Positions 17,449 to 26,796 are shown, counted from the stretch's first letter. The stretch is DNA of 64,000 nt from Croceibacterium_A sp964439725 (GCA_964439725.1 CAYTPY010000001.1:34240-98239); one strand, 5' to 3'. The notes: generated by a model not told the origin, from the sequence alone. Numbers and translations are program-made.

Positions 17449-18615
17449 CTACACCCCGCGGAAAACCTCCGATAGCCGCTCTTCGCTCATGGCCATCGCA
17501 GTCAGGTCCGCCTGCCGAGGCCGTGTCCCGTTCGCCAGGAACCAGCTGATCCAGTGGCCGGGCGGCAGCGGATCCTCGTCGCGAAAGGGAATGCGCCCCC
17601 GCTCGCTGAACTGCGCGCGCAACGCCGCCAGGCCGGATGGAACGGAGCCAGCGAGCCCCCAACGGGCGGCCGCCCAGTCGAGCAGGAAATCGTGCACGAT
17701 CGCGCTGCGGCGGTTGTACTCGGCCGCCTCTCGTCCGCTCGCGCCGGGCCGCGGAAGCAGTTCCAGCGCCCGTACGATGCCCGCCAGCGCTACCGCCAGC
17801 GGTTGCCCATCGAAGGTTTCGCACTGCACCGCCGCGCGCCCCACGCGCAGTAGCTTGCCGTCCATCGCCTGCACGACACGCCCGGCAGTCGCGGAATCCG
17901 CAGCCCAGCGAGCCTCCGCCTGCCAGGCCGGGGTGCTCCACGTCGCCTCACCGGCGCCCAGCCGGATCCGTTCAACCGCAGACGATCCCGCGCCCGGTTT
18001 CTCCACCGTCCAGGCGAAGGTCCCCGGGACGCCATGCAACTCGGCGCGATCGGCGGCATCGCGCTCTGCCGAAATCACCAGGTCGAACTCGGCGGTAAGC
18101 GAGGCTGCTTCCGGGGCTTCGGGCCTGAGTTCGACGCCGATGCTGGTCGCCATCTCGGCCAATAGCGCCTGGTAGGCGGCGCCATCGAAGCGCACGCCCA
18201 GCCCGTCGATACCGGCCCGCGCAGCGGCGCGTCTCGCCACCTCGTTCCATCCGGGGCCCGAACCCCCAGCGGTGCGGCGCAGCCACAGTTGGTGCAGCGC
18301 AGCCCCATCTACATAGGGCAGCTCCTCCACCGGGATGAAGCGAAGCGGTGCCAGCTCTCCGCGCTGGAAATCGCTTTCGCCCACGTTGACGGCCCCTGCG
18401 CGGCGACGGAACAAGCCCTCGTCGAGCCCGACGAGGCGGTGGAAGCGGTGAAGGAAAGCGGCCGCGGCGCCCGGGTAGTCCGGCCCGGCGTCGGCGCCGG
18501 AAAACAGCATCACCCGCGCATCGGGAAGTCCGCGGCGGAAGGCAATCGCTGCGGCCAGCGCGGCGATGCCGGCGCCGACAACGGCGACATCGCGAACGCG
18601 CGCAAGCCCGGTCAT
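17449..18615 (-). CDS. Degenerate tryptophan-halogenase-like flavoprotein (2), lacks catalytic motifs
   Basis: A 388-residue protein that keeps the dinucleotide-binding start (VAVVGAGIAALAAAIAFRRG) and the general halogenase layout (RLVGLDEGLFRRRAG, DGAALHQLWLRR, YNRRSAIVHDFLLDWAAARW) but is about 115 residues shorter than its neighbours. The segment equivalent to KLGIEF reads VNVGESDF, so the catalytic Lys is lost, and neither WxWxIP nor EPLEST is found. FAD binding is possible; halogenation is unlikely. The start overlaps the stop of the intact homologue at 18612 as ATGA, so the two are co-translated and may form a pair. It is full of sense codons and has no frameshift, so it is a maintained gene rather than a pseudogene. 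Confidence 0.75.
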   Translation of the reverse strand: MTGLARVRDVAVVGAGIAALAAAIAFRRGLPDARVMLFSGADAGPDYPGAAAAFLHRFHRLVGLDEGLFRRRAGAVNVGESDFQRGELAPLRFIPVEELPYVDGAALHQLWLRRTAGGSGPGWNEVARRAAARAGIDGLGVRFDGAAYQALLAEMATSIGVELRPEAPEAASLTAEFDLVISAERDAADRAELHGVPGTFAWTVEKPGAGSSAVERIRLGAGEATWSTPAWQAEARWAADSATAGRVVQAMDGKLLRVGRAAVQCETFDGQPLAVALAGIVRALELLPRPGASGREAAEYNRRSAIVHDFLLDWAAARWGLAGSVPSGLAALRAQFSERGRIPFRDEDPLPPGHWISWFLANGTRPRQADLTAMAMSEERLSEVFRGV

Positions 18616-20138
18616 GAAACCTCCATCATGCCGGCCGACTGCAGGAACGCCTTGTGCGAAGGCATGGCGGCCGCGCGCCGGGCCAGTTCCGCCCGCAAGT
18701 CCGCCATCGCCCGCTCCAAACGCTCGCCGGAAGGCTGATCGGCCCGCTGATCGTAGCCCGAGGGAATCACGCCCTGCCCGAGATAGACGGCGACCCAGCT
18801 CGGCTCGAGGAACAGCCCTTCGCCATAATGCTCGATCCGGCCGGCTTCACGCCACAGCTCCAGCTTGCTTTGCAGGCTATCGGGCACTTCCATCGTGCGT
18901 ACGTGGTTCCAGAACTCGGAGTCGCTGCGCGTGGTTGCGTGATAGTGCAGGATCAGAAAGTCGCGGACGCGGTCGTACTCGTAATCGACCAGCCGGTTGA
19001 ACTCGTCGCGATCGACCGGCGACACCTTCCCCGTCGGGAACAGTTCGACCAGCCGGGTGATGGCCATCTGCGTCAGATGGATGCTGGTCGATTCCAGCGG
19101 CTCCAGGAACCCGCTGGCGAGGCCGATGCTGACCACGTTGCCGACCCAGCTCCGCCGCCGCCGCCCGGCGCGGAAGCGCAGCACGCGCGGATCGGCCAAT
19201 GGCTCGCCTTCCACTGCGCCCAGGATCGCACTGCAAGCCTCGTCCTCCGACAAGTGCGCGCTCGAGAACACGTATCCGTTGCCGACCCTGTGCTGCAGCG
19301 GGATGCGCCAACGCCAACCGGCCGGCATGGCCGCCGCGGTGGTATAAGGCAGGATCTCGCCTTCGGGGGATTGGCACGGCAGCGCCGCAGCGCGGTCGCA
19401 GGGAAGCCAGCGCGACCAGTCCTCCCAATTGTCCTCCGCCATCTTGCCGATCAGCAGCGAGATGAAGCCGGAGCAGTCGATGAACAGGTCGCCTTCGATC
19501 ACCTCCCCGCTGGCCAGGGTGACTGACACGAGGTCTCCCGTCTCCGCGTCGCGCGTAGCATCGACGATCCGCCCTTCGGTGCGCACCACCCCGGACGCCT
19601 CGGCCTTGCTCCGCAGCAGCGGACCGAACCGGTTGGCATCGAACTGGTAGGCATAGCCCCAGCTATTGGCGACTTGGTCGGGCCCCGGCTCAGGCCGCGC
19701 GAACCGACCCGCCCGCGCGGCAATGATCGGTAGAGAATAGTCTTCGATCGAAGGCGCACCGCCTGCGGCGCGCGCCCGAAGCCAGTAATGGTGAAAGCCC
19801 ACTCCGGCGAGCGGAAAGCCGTAAGCGCCAAACGGGTGAATATAGCTTTCGCCCTCCCGCCCGAAGCCGCGAAATTCGATCCCGAGCTTCAGTGTGGCGC
19901 GCGTCGTGCGGATGAACTCGGCTTCGTCGAGCCCGATACGCGAGATGAACGCGCGCAGATGAGGCAGGGTCGCCTCGCCCACCCCGACGATGCCGATCTC
20001 CGCCGATTCAATCAGACGAAGGGACACGGTCCGGCCGAGAAACCGCACGAGAGCAGCGGCGGTCATCCAGCCGGCGGTACCACCACCGACAATCACCACC
20101 CGCTGGACCTCTTGCCCATCGGCTCCCTTGTCAGACAT
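18612..20138 (-). CDS. Tryptophan-halogenase family flavoprotein (3)
   Basis: A 508-residue family member with intact motifs: VGGGTAGWMTAAA for FAD, K84 in RATLKLGIEF, GWRWRIPLQHR for WxWxIP and SGFLEPLESTSIH near the flavin. The reading RLIESAEIGIVGVGEATLPH is the usual second flavin segment. It lies downstream of the TonB receptor on the same strand, separated by a hairpin, and is translationally coupled to the shorter degenerate homologue. Function is unknown beyond the family: a reduced-flavin-dependent halogenase fold that would need an FADH2 source. No flavin reductase gene is visible in the window. Confidence 0.88.
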   Translation of the reverse strand: MSDKGADGQEVQRVVIVGGGTAGWMTAAALVRFLGRTVSLRLIESAEIGIVGVGEATLPHLRAFISRIGLDEAEFIRTTRATLKLGIEFRGFGREGESYIHPFGAYGFPLAGVGFHHYWLRARAAGGAPSIEDYSLPIIAARAGRFARPEPGPDQVANSWGYAYQFDANRFGPLLRSKAEASGVVRTEGRIVDATRDAETGDLVSVTLASGEVIEGDLFIDCSGFISLLIGKMAEDNWEDWSRWLPCDRAAALPCQSPEGEILPYTTAAAMPAGWRWRIPLQHRVGNGYVFSSAHLSEDEACSAILGAVEGEPLADPRVLRFRAGRRRRSWVGNVVSIGLASGFLEPLESTSIHLTQMAITRLVELFPTGKVSPVDRDEFNRLVDYEYDRVRDFLILHYHATTRSDSEFWNHVRTMEVPDSLQSKLELWREAGRIEHYGEGLFLEPSWVAVYLGQGVIPSGYDQRADQPSGERLERAMADLRAELARRAAAMPSHKAFLQSAGMMEVS

Positions 20139-20202
20139 CCCTCACCCGGCCGGTCTCTCTTTTTCGCGTCTTTGCTCCCACCGACCGCCCTTCAATGCAA
20201 GA

Positions 20203-20228
20203 AAGGCCAGCAATTGCTTGCTGGCCTT
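20203..20228 (-). terminator. Hairpin after the TonB receptor gene (terminator or attenuator)
   Basis: A perfect 11-bp stem (AAGGCCAGCAA with TTGCTGGCCTT) around a 4-nt loop. Read on the minus strand it is followed by TTCTTGC. It lies 29 bp after the receptor stop and before the halogenase start, so it would lower or stop read-through from the receptor into the halogenase pair. Confidence 0.65.
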
Positions 20229-20256
20229 CAAGGTGTCCTGATTCAGCCGGGAGACT

Positions 20257-23200
20257 CTAAAAGCTGAAGCGCAGGATTGCTGTGTAGCGTCGGTCGTTCA
20301 TGTACCATCCGCGCGGAATCCGCCGGACGTCGCCATCCCCATCGGCCACCGCCGCTTCGGTCTTGGTGATGGAGTTCAGCAGGTTCACGCCTTGGACCCC
20401 GAGCTTGATCTGGTCGGTGATCGACCAGGTGATCGATGCGTCGAGCTGACCGTAGGCGCTCTGGAAGATCGGATCGTAGGGCACGATCACGTCGCGCAAT
20501 GTCAGCAGGTAGCGCGAGCGCCAGTTGTACGAGGCCCTCATCGACAGCGGCCCGACATCGATGAACGGGGTCACGTTTATGGTGTGCTTCGACAAGCCCT
20601 GCAGTGGGAAGTCCTCGCCGGAGATCGTCGATACGCGCCCCGCGCCCACATCCGGATCGGTGGCGGACAACGTGCTCTGGGGCACCCCGCTCGACTTCAC
20701 GAAGGTATAGTTCGCTTGTAGTCCCAGCCCACTCAGAAACCCGGGAAGGAAGTCGTAGGTCTGCTGATAGGTCAGCTCGAAGCCAGTGATCTTGCCGGTG
20801 TCGTCCGAGTTGACCGGGCTCGTGACGACAGCATCGTAAGTCTGCCCGCCGTTGGTAAAGGTCGTCTCCACGACATCGTTGGTGAGGACGTTCTTCAACC
20901 GCTTGTGGAACACCGAGCCGGTCAGCTGGCCGACATTGGAGAAATACCACTCCGCTGTCAGGTCGAAGTTATCAGCCGTGATCGGAAGCAGGGTCGGATT
21001 ACCGGCATTGAAGATGCCGCGCACCCGAACCTGGCCGGGCGCGATCGCTCCGTCGGAGCCGAACTCACCGGTTCCTGGCGCGACCGGGGTAATCACGAGC
21101 GGAATACTGTTCCCGTCGCTGTCGACGTTGTTGAGCACCGACATAGTGACCGGGAAATAATTGCGCACTAACCCGAGCTCTGGCGGCGCGACGCCCTTCG
21201 AGTAGGCGGCACGGAACTGTAAGCCCCCACCTACTTCCAGCTTCAGATTGATGCTCGGGAGCCAGTAATCGTAGTCGGTCCGGAAATCGTTCTGAACCAC
21301 CGCGCCATTCTGGAACGCAGCGAGATTGGCGAGACCCTGAGCACCGAGCGCGCAAGCGGTACTATCGAACGGCTGGCTGGGATCGGCGATCACCTCGTTG
21401 ATGGTGTTTCGGCACGTCTCCGCGGACGGCAAGGCGCTCGCGTTCTGGTATTCAATGAAGCCTTGTGAATCGCGCCGCGTCTCCGTGTAGCGAAGCCCGA
21501 CATTGCCGCTCAGGTTCATGCCCGAGGCGAAGTCGTTGTCGAAACGCAGCATGACGTAGGCCGCCTTGTTACGCTCTTGTTGCGGATTGACCTCACCCAA
21601 TGTGTAGGGCGAGTTGCCCACGGCGTTCGGCCGGTCGTAAAGCGACCGCCACCCCCCGTTGATGATTTCGCCGTTGGGTCCCGTTGTAGTTGGTTCCCAT
21701 TCGCGATTGATGGCGTTCGCATAGTCGACATACTCGTCGTAGTTCGTCGCGGGGTTGCCGGCATAGAACAGACGGCATTCGCCATTCATCGGATTGGGAA
21801 CGCTTCCGCGGAAGAACCCATCGAAACAGAATGCCTCATAACCTTGTAGCGGAGCACCGCCGCGGCCGCCTTGCACACCGTCGACCGGATCGTCGAGCCA
21901 CACCGGCCCGCCGTTACCCCACTGCTCGGACAGGCGCCCCCAGTTGTAGGTAGAGAAGCGCGCCGTCTGGCTGCGGTCCGCATAACGCACGCCGGCGCGC
22001 ACGGAACGGAGGAAGCCTTCGTTCGGGAAAGAGAACTCCCCGTCCAGACGAAGGGCGTCACTGTTTCCGGTGCTCCCTTCGATATGATCCATCGCCGAAC
22101 GGTAGAAGCTGTTGAACGGATCGCTGAAGCTCTGGTGGTCACCGCGGTAATATGCGGGACTGTCACCAGCGCTGCCGGGGGCGCCCGGACAAGGTACCGT
22201 GGCACAGGTTTGCGGCGGCAGGAATTGTATCGTCGGAAATTTGGACCCGTTCAGATCGATGAAGGCATCCTGATAGGTCGAAGTCCAAAGGCCGTGGTCG
22301 AACACATCCTGGAAAGATTCGACGTGCTGGTAATCGAAGCTGAGCGAGAAGGCATCGGTCGGCCGGAATATGAAATTCATCGCGTAATCGCTCGTGACCG
22401 ACTGGTCCTTGCGGCCACGCTTGATGTTGTTGGACTGCAGGCCGAGCTCGGGCGTCCGGATTCCGCCTGCACCGAGAGCGGTATTCTGGTCGTCACGCCA
22501 GCCGGTCGGGCCGGTGATGGTTCCGCTGTCGAACAAGCCCGTCTCGTCGATGGTGAATGACGTGCCGGCGGTGGCACGCGAGTCGCCGTTGTCCGTGACG
22601 TTGTCGGTCGCGATCTCGACGACATGCTCGTTCCACGCCTGACGCGCGTCGGAGCGCAGGAACTGGAACGTTGCCTCCATCCGGCGGTCCTCGCTGCGCC
22701 ACTGCGCCGCCGCTGCATAGCCGTACCGCTCGCGGTCGAACTCCTGGGTTCCCATCACGGCTCCGCGGGGGAACAGCACGCTGCCTTGTGCCGTGGCGCT
22801 GCCGAACGGCACCACGTCGGTACGTGTCCCATCGCTGTAGAGCGTCCGCGGCCGGAAGCTCGAAACCTGGAACCGGTCCGCGCGGCTGAACAACTGGGAA
22901 TAGGTAAAGCTGGCGAGAAGGCCGAATTCACCTCCGGGCGTGTCCCACCGGTTGCTGACCAGGATGGCCCCGGTCGGCGAGGCCTTCTTCGCAAAGTCGC
23001 CGTAGTTCAGCTCGAGCGAGCCGGCGATGACTTGGCCGGCGCTGTCGAACGGCAGCCGGGTCCGGAGGTCGACGACGCCGGCGATGCCGCCTTCGATGCG
23101 GTCTGCCGACGGGCTCTTGTAGACGTCGACGCCGCCCAGCAGTTCGGACGGCACGTCGGCAAATCCCAAGGCGCGGCCGTTGTTCGCGGTGAAGGCCTCG

Positions 23201-23613
23201 CGTCCGTTGAACTCCGAGCGAACGTAAGTGAGGCCGCGAACGACGACGCCGGAGCCTTCGACCGAGAAGTGATCGGGGTCGACGCCCGCGGCGAAGCGGT
23301 TGATCGAGATACCCGGAATGCGCTGCAGCGCCTCGGTCACCGAACGGTCGGGCAGCGCGCCGATGTCTTCGGCCGTCACCGAATCGACGATGGTATCAGA
23401 ATTGCGCTTGATGTTCTGGGCCGAGCGGAGCGCCTCGCGGAAGCCGGTGACGATGATCGCGTCCTCGCCCAGCTCCTCCTCTGCGGGGGCGTCCTGCGCC
23501 AGGGCCGGTTGCGACAGGCCAGCGGCCGTAAGCACCAGGAGCGACGCTCCCAGCTTCAGCGCGCCTTTTCCGATGGTGGACGGATCGCGCGATGCGGAAT
23601 GTATGGACCTCAT
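20257..23613 (-). CDS. TonB-dependent receptor, probable outer-membrane oligosaccharide transporter
   Basis: An 1118-residue TonB-dependent receptor. The start at 23613 is chosen for its strong GGGGGAGGA upstream and because a signal peptide follows (LGASLLVLTAAGLSQPALAQ). The TonB box region is EDAIIVTGFREALRSA. The plug domain follows (DTIVDSVTAEDIGALPDRSV, LQRIPGISINRF, GGVDVYKSPSADRIEGGIAG), then a long barrel ending in the aromatic C-terminus ILRFSF. Length and position in the hydrolase locus fit uptake of xylan or glucuronoxylan oligosaccharides, energised by TonB-ExbBD. It is divergent from a halogenase-like gene, with two LacI-type operators between them. No SusD-like partner is present, as usual in alphaproteobacteria. 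Confidence 0.95.
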   Translation of the reverse strand: MRSIHSASRDPSTIGKGALKLGASLLVLTAAGLSQPALAQDAPAEEELGEDAIIVTGFREALRSAQNIKRNSDTIVDSVTAEDIGALPDRSVTEALQRIPGISINRFAAGVDPDHFSVEGSGVVVRGLTYVRSEFNGREAFTANNGRALGFADVPSELLGGVDVYKSPSADRIEGGIAGVVDLRTRLPFDSAGQVIAGSLELNYGDFAKKASPTGAILVSNRWDTPGGEFGLLASFTYSQLFSRADRFQVSSFRPRTLYSDGTRTDVVPFGSATAQGSVLFPRGAVMGTQEFDRERYGYAAAAQWRSEDRRMEATFQFLRSDARQAWNEHVVEIATDNVTDNGDSRATAGTSFTIDETGLFDSGTITGPTGWRDDQNTALGAGGIRTPELGLQSNNIKRGRKDQSVTSDYAMNFIFRPTDAFSLSFDYQHVESFQDVFDHGLWTSTYQDAFIDLNGSKFPTIQFLPPQTCATVPCPGAPGSAGDSPAYYRGDHQSFSDPFNSFYRSAMDHIEGSTGNSDALRLDGEFSFPNEGFLRSVRAGVRYADRSQTARFSTYNWGRLSEQWGNGGPVWLDDPVDGVQGGRGGAPLQGYEAFCFDGFFRGSVPNPMNGECRLFYAGNPATNYDEYVDYANAINREWEPTTTGPNGEIINGGWRSLYDRPNAVGNSPYTLGEVNPQQERNKAAYVMLRFDNDFASGMNLSGNVGLRYTETRRDSQGFIEYQNASALPSAETCRNTINEVIADPSQPFDSTACALGAQGLANLAAFQNGAVVQNDFRTDYDYWLPSINLKLEVGGGLQFRAAYSKGVAPPELGLVRNYFPVTMSVLNNVDSDGNSIPLVITPVAPGTGEFGSDGAIAPGQVRVRGIFNAGNPTLLPITADNFDLTAEWYFSNVGQLTGSVFHKRLKNVLTNDVVETTFTNGGQTYDAVVTSPVNSDDTGKITGFELTYQQTYDFLPGFLSGLGLQANYTFVKSSGVPQSTLSATDPDVGAGRVSTISGEDFPLQGLSKHTINVTPFIDVGPLSMRASYNWRSRYLLTLRDVIVPYDPIFQSAYGQLDASITWSITDQIKLGVQGVNLLNSITKTEAAVADGDGDVRRIPRGWYMNDRRYTAILRFSF

Positions 23614-23665
23614 GTTCCTCCCCCGAGCACCGGCTGCCAGGATTGACTCCCAGTCGGCCGCAAGC

Positions 23666-23677
23666 GGTAGCGCTACC
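23666..23677. promoter_or_regulatory. LacI-type operator GGTAGCGCTACC
   Basis: A perfect 12-bp palindrome, 53 bp upstream of the TonB receptor start. A second site begins 14 bp further on, with centres 25 bp apart. Paired sites often allow cooperative or looped repression. Confidence 0.78.
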
Positions 23678-23690
23678 ATTTTTGCTGCGG

Positions 23691-23702
23691 GTTAGCGCTA
23701 CC
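23691..23702. promoter_or_regulatory. LacI-type operator GTTAGCGCTACC
   Basis: The second copy in the receptor/halogenase divergent region, 11 of 12 positions symmetric or nearly so, 111 bp before the halogenase start at 23813. It shares the AGCGCT core with the other five sites. Confidence 0.75.
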
Positions 23703-23812
23703 TAATCGCCCCACCTTATGGGATGCAGCGACTTTCCTCAAGCCTGAAAATACCTTAGCGACAATGTCACAGAAGCCGGTTGCGTTACCATCGGCGACAT
23801 GGGGGGAGAGAC

Positions 23813-25318
23813 ATGGCGGGCGAGCGAATCCGGTCGATCGTGATCGTCGGCGGCGGCACCGCCGGCTGGATGAGCGCGGCGGCCCTCGCCCGGGTGCTCG
23901 GGCGCGACTATGCCGAGATCGTCCTGATCGAATCGGAAGAAATCGGCACCGTCGGCGTCGGCGAAGCGACGATCCCGCAGATCAACATCTTCAACCGCCT
24001 GCTCGGCCTCGACGAGAACGACTTCGTCCGCCGCACTAAGGCCACGTTCAAGCTCGGCATCGAGTTCGTCGGCTGGGGCCGCCCCGGCCACCGCTACTTC
24101 CACCCGTTCGGCAAGTACGGCATCGACATGGAAGGCGTCTCCTTCCACGCCTTCTGGGAACGCCTCTGCGCCGAACCCGAGTTCGCCGACATCGCCGCGT
24201 TCTCGCTCACCGCGCTGGCCGCGCGCGAGCGCAAGTTCATGCGCCCGATCGACGCCGGCCACTCGCCGCTCAGCAACATCGCCTACGCCTTCCACTTCGA
24301 CGCCGGCCTCTACGCCCGCTATCTCCGCGAGATTGCCGAAGGCCTCGGGGTCCGCCGCATCGAAGGCAAGATCGTCGACGTCGTTCGCGACGGCGAGAGC
24401 GGCCACATCGCCTCGGTGCGGCTCGAAAGCGGCAGCGAAGTCGCCGGCGACTTGTTCATCGACTGCTCGGGCTTCCGCGGCCTGCTGATCGGCGGCACCC
24501 TCGGCGTGCCTTACATCGACTGGTCCTCGCACCTGCCGTGCAACCGCGCCCTGGCGGTGCCGTGCGCCTCGATCGACGACCTGACCCCGTTCACCCGCTC
24601 CACAGCGCATGACGCGGGCTGGCAATGGCGCATCCCACTCCAGCACCGGATCGGCAACGGCCACGTCTATTGCAGCGAGTTCATCTCCGACGACGAGGCC
24701 GCGCATGTCCTGATGTCCAACCTCGACGGCGAAGCCATGGCGGAGCCGCGGATGGTCAAGTTCACCACCGGCCATCGCCAGCGCTTCTGGGAGGGCAACT
24801 GCGTCGCGGTGGGCCTGTCGTCAGGGTTCATGGAGCCGCTCGAATCGACCAGCATCTGGATGGTCCAGAACGGCATTGCCCGGCTGCTGGCCAACTTCCC
24901 GGATCTGACTTTCGCCGACGCCACGCGCGATCGCTACAACCGCCTGATGCTCGAAGAGAGCGAGTACATCCGCGACTTCCTGGTCCTGCATTACTACCTG
25001 AACCGGGGACGCGATTCCCCGTTCTGGGAATACTGCCGCAACATGGAACTGCCCGAACGCCTGGCCGAGAAGATCCGCGTGTTCGAGGCCACCGGCCGCT
25101 GCTTCCGCGAGAATGACGAGCTGTTCAACGATACCAGCTGGTTCGCGGTCATGGTCGGGCAGGGGCTGGAGTTCGGCCGCTACGACCCGGTTGCGGAGCT
25201 ACTCAGCCTCGAAGAAACCCGGCACCGCCTGGCCGAGATCAAGCGGGTGATCGCCAATTCGGTCGATTACATGCCGGCCCACCGGCAGTTCATCGCCGAC
25301 AACTGCGCCGCGGCCTGA
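23813..25318 (+). CDS. Tryptophan-halogenase family flavoprotein (4)
   Basis: A 501-residue member with all family motifs: VGGGTAGWMSAAA at residues 12-24, K80 in KATFKLGIEF, GWQWRIPLQHR, and SGFMEPLESTSIW. The ATG at 23813 is preferred over an upstream TTG because GGGGGAGAG lies just before it. It is closest in sequence to homologue 1 (matching GEATIPQINIFNRLLGLDE). It is transcribed away from the TonB receptor with two LacI-type operators in the shared gap, so expression is probably tied to hemicellulose sensing. The substrate is unknown. A stable hairpin follows its stop. Confidence 0.9.
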   Translation: MAGERIRSIVIVGGGTAGWMSAAALARVLGRDYAEIVLIESEEIGTVGVGEATIPQINIFNRLLGLDENDFVRRTKATFKLGIEFVGWGRPGHRYFHPFGKYGIDMEGVSFHAFWERLCAEPEFADIAAFSLTALAARERKFMRPIDAGHSPLSNIAYAFHFDAGLYARYLREIAEGLGVRRIEGKIVDVVRDGESGHIASVRLESGSEVAGDLFIDCSGFRGLLIGGTLGVPYIDWSSHLPCNRALAVPCASIDDLTPFTRSTAHDAGWQWRIPLQHRIGNGHVYCSEFISDDEAAHVLMSNLDGEAMAEPRMVKFTTGHRQRFWEGNCVAVGLSSGFMEPLESTSIWMVQNGIARLLANFPDLTFADATRDRYNRLMLEESEYIRDFLVLHYYLNRGRDSPFWEYCRNMELPERLAEKIRVFEATGRCFRENDELFNDTSWFAVMVGQGLEFGRYDPVAELLSLEETRHRLAEIKRVIANSVDYMPAHRQFIADNCAAA

Positions 25319-25325
25319 ACGAAGA

Positions 25326-25358
25326 GAGGCCGGAGCGAGCCAAGCCCGCCCCGGCCTC
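25326..25358. terminator. Hairpin between convergent genes
   Basis: Stem GAGGCCGG (25326-25333) pairs with CCGGCCTC (25351-25358). It lies between the stops of the convergent halogenase and sugar-porter genes and could work in both directions. No strong T-run follows, so efficiency is uncertain. Confidence 0.5.
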
Positions 25359-25392
25359 CGGTCGATCCAGCGCTGCCCCCCCGCAGGCTGGA

Positions 25393-26796
25393 TCAGCCCT
25401 CCATCTCTTCCAGTTCCTTGCCCTTGGTCTCCTGGATGAAGGACTTGACCAGGAAGATGCTGATCACGGCCGCCGCGGTATAGAGCGCGTAAGTCGCGGC
25501 GAGGCCCAGCCCGTCTGCCAGCGCGGGAAAGCTCTGCACCACCAGGTAGTTCGCGATCCATTGCGACAGGCCCGCCACCGCCAGCGCCGAACCGCGCATC
25601 TGGTTCGGGAACATCTCGCCCAGCATGACCCACATCACCGGGCCCCAGCTCATGTTGAAGAAGATCACATAGAGGTTGGCCGCGATCAGCGCTGTCCAGC
25701 CAGCGGTCTCTCCCAGCACCAGGTTGCCCGCCGCGTCGGTTCCGGCGCCGCTGAACGCCCAGCTCATCGCGCCCAGCGTCACCGCCATGCCGGTCGAGCC
25801 GATCAGCAGCAGCGGCTTGCGCCCGACCTTGTCGATCACCGCCAGGGCCACGAACACCGCCGCGATCGAGACCAGGCCCGAGACGATGTTGCGTTCGAGC
25901 GCGGCCTCTTCGGACACCCCGGCCAGGCGCCACAGCGTCTCGCCATAATAGAAGATGATGTTGATGCCGACGAACTGCTGGAACGTCGCCAGCATGATGC
26001 CGGCCCAGACGATCGGCCGGAACACCGTTCCGGGCGCGGTAATATCGCGGAAGCTCGGGCGGCGGTCGGCGGAGAAGCTGCCCTTGATCTCACGAATCTT
26101 GCGATTGGCTTCGTCCAGCCCGAACAGCCGCGTCAGCACCGTGCAGGCTTCCTCATCGCGGCCGCGGCTGACCAGATAGCGCGGGCTTTCCGGGATGAAG
26201 AACAAGGCCACCAGGAAAACCACCGCGGGAACCACCTGCGCCAGGTACATCCAGCGCCAGGCTTCGAGTCCGGCAATCTCCCCGAGCGAATTGCCCGCGG
26301 TCTGCGCCAGGAAGTAGTTGACCACGAACGCGGCCGTCAGGCCGGTGATGATCATCACTTGCTGGACGGTGGTGAGCCGGCCGCGAATGTTCGCCGGCGC
26401 CACTTCCGAGATATAGAGCGGCGACAGCACGCTGGCCGCCCCCACCGCCATGCCGCCGGCGAAGCGGGCGATCACGAAGATCTCATGAACGCCGGTGATT
26501 CCCTGAATCAGGGCGCCAAAGACGAACAGGACCGCGGCCATGATCATCACCGTGCGCCGGCCGATCGCATCGGCCAGCCGGCCGGCGAAGAACGCGCCGA
26601 CCGCGCAGCCGATCAGAAGCGACCCGACCGTGAAGCCAAGGCCTGCCGCGCTTAGTCCGAACTCCTCGGTCAGCCCGGTCTGTGTACCGTTTACCGCGCC
26701 GCTATCGTACCCGAACAGCAGTCCGCCGATCGTCGCCACCGCGACGATGGCTCCGATCAGCGCCGTATTGACGGTGCTCCGCGTCGTTGTGCTCAT
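25393..26796 (-). CDS. MFS sugar porter (XylE/GLUT-like proton symporter)
   Basis: A 467-residue sugar-porter family carrier with 12 predicted helices. Family signatures are GGLLFGYDSGAVNG in helix 1, GRLADAIGRRTVM after helix 2, PLYISEVAPANIRGR, FFIPESPRYLVSRGR before the central loop, QQFVGINIIFYYGETLW in helix 7, and a C-terminal ETKGKELEEME. The QQxxGIN block contacts sugar in XylE. Xylose or glucose released by the local hydrolases is the likely substrate. A perfect LacI-type operator lies 45 bp upstream, overlapping the 3' end of the GH5 gene, so it has its own regulated promoter. Confidence 0.93.
   Translation of the reverse strand: MSTTTRSTVNTALIGAIVAVATIGGLLFGYDSGAVNGTQTGLTEEFGLSAAGLGFTVGSLLIGCAVGAFFAGRLADAIGRRTVMIMAAVLFVFGALIQGITGVHEIFVIARFAGGMAVGAASVLSPLYISEVAPANIRGRLTTVQQVMIITGLTAAFVVNYFLAQTAGNSLGEIAGLEAWRWMYLAQVVPAVVFLVALFFIPESPRYLVSRGRDEEACTVLTRLFGLDEANRKIREIKGSFSADRRPSFRDITAPGTVFRPIVWAGIMLATFQQFVGINIIFYYGETLWRLAGVSEEAALERNIVSGLVSIAAVFVALAVIDKVGRKPLLLIGSTGMAVTLGAMSWAFSGAGTDAAGNLVLGETAGWTALIAANLYVIFFNMSWGPVMWVMLGEMFPNQMRGSALAVAGLSQWIANYLVVQSFPALADGLGLAATYALYTAAAVISIFLVKSFIQETKGKELEEMEG

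Noticed and set aside
17449..18615. Pseudogene status for the short halogenase homologue
   Set aside because: The frame is intact over 388 codons and coupled to its neighbour; loss of motifs looks like specialisation rather than decay.
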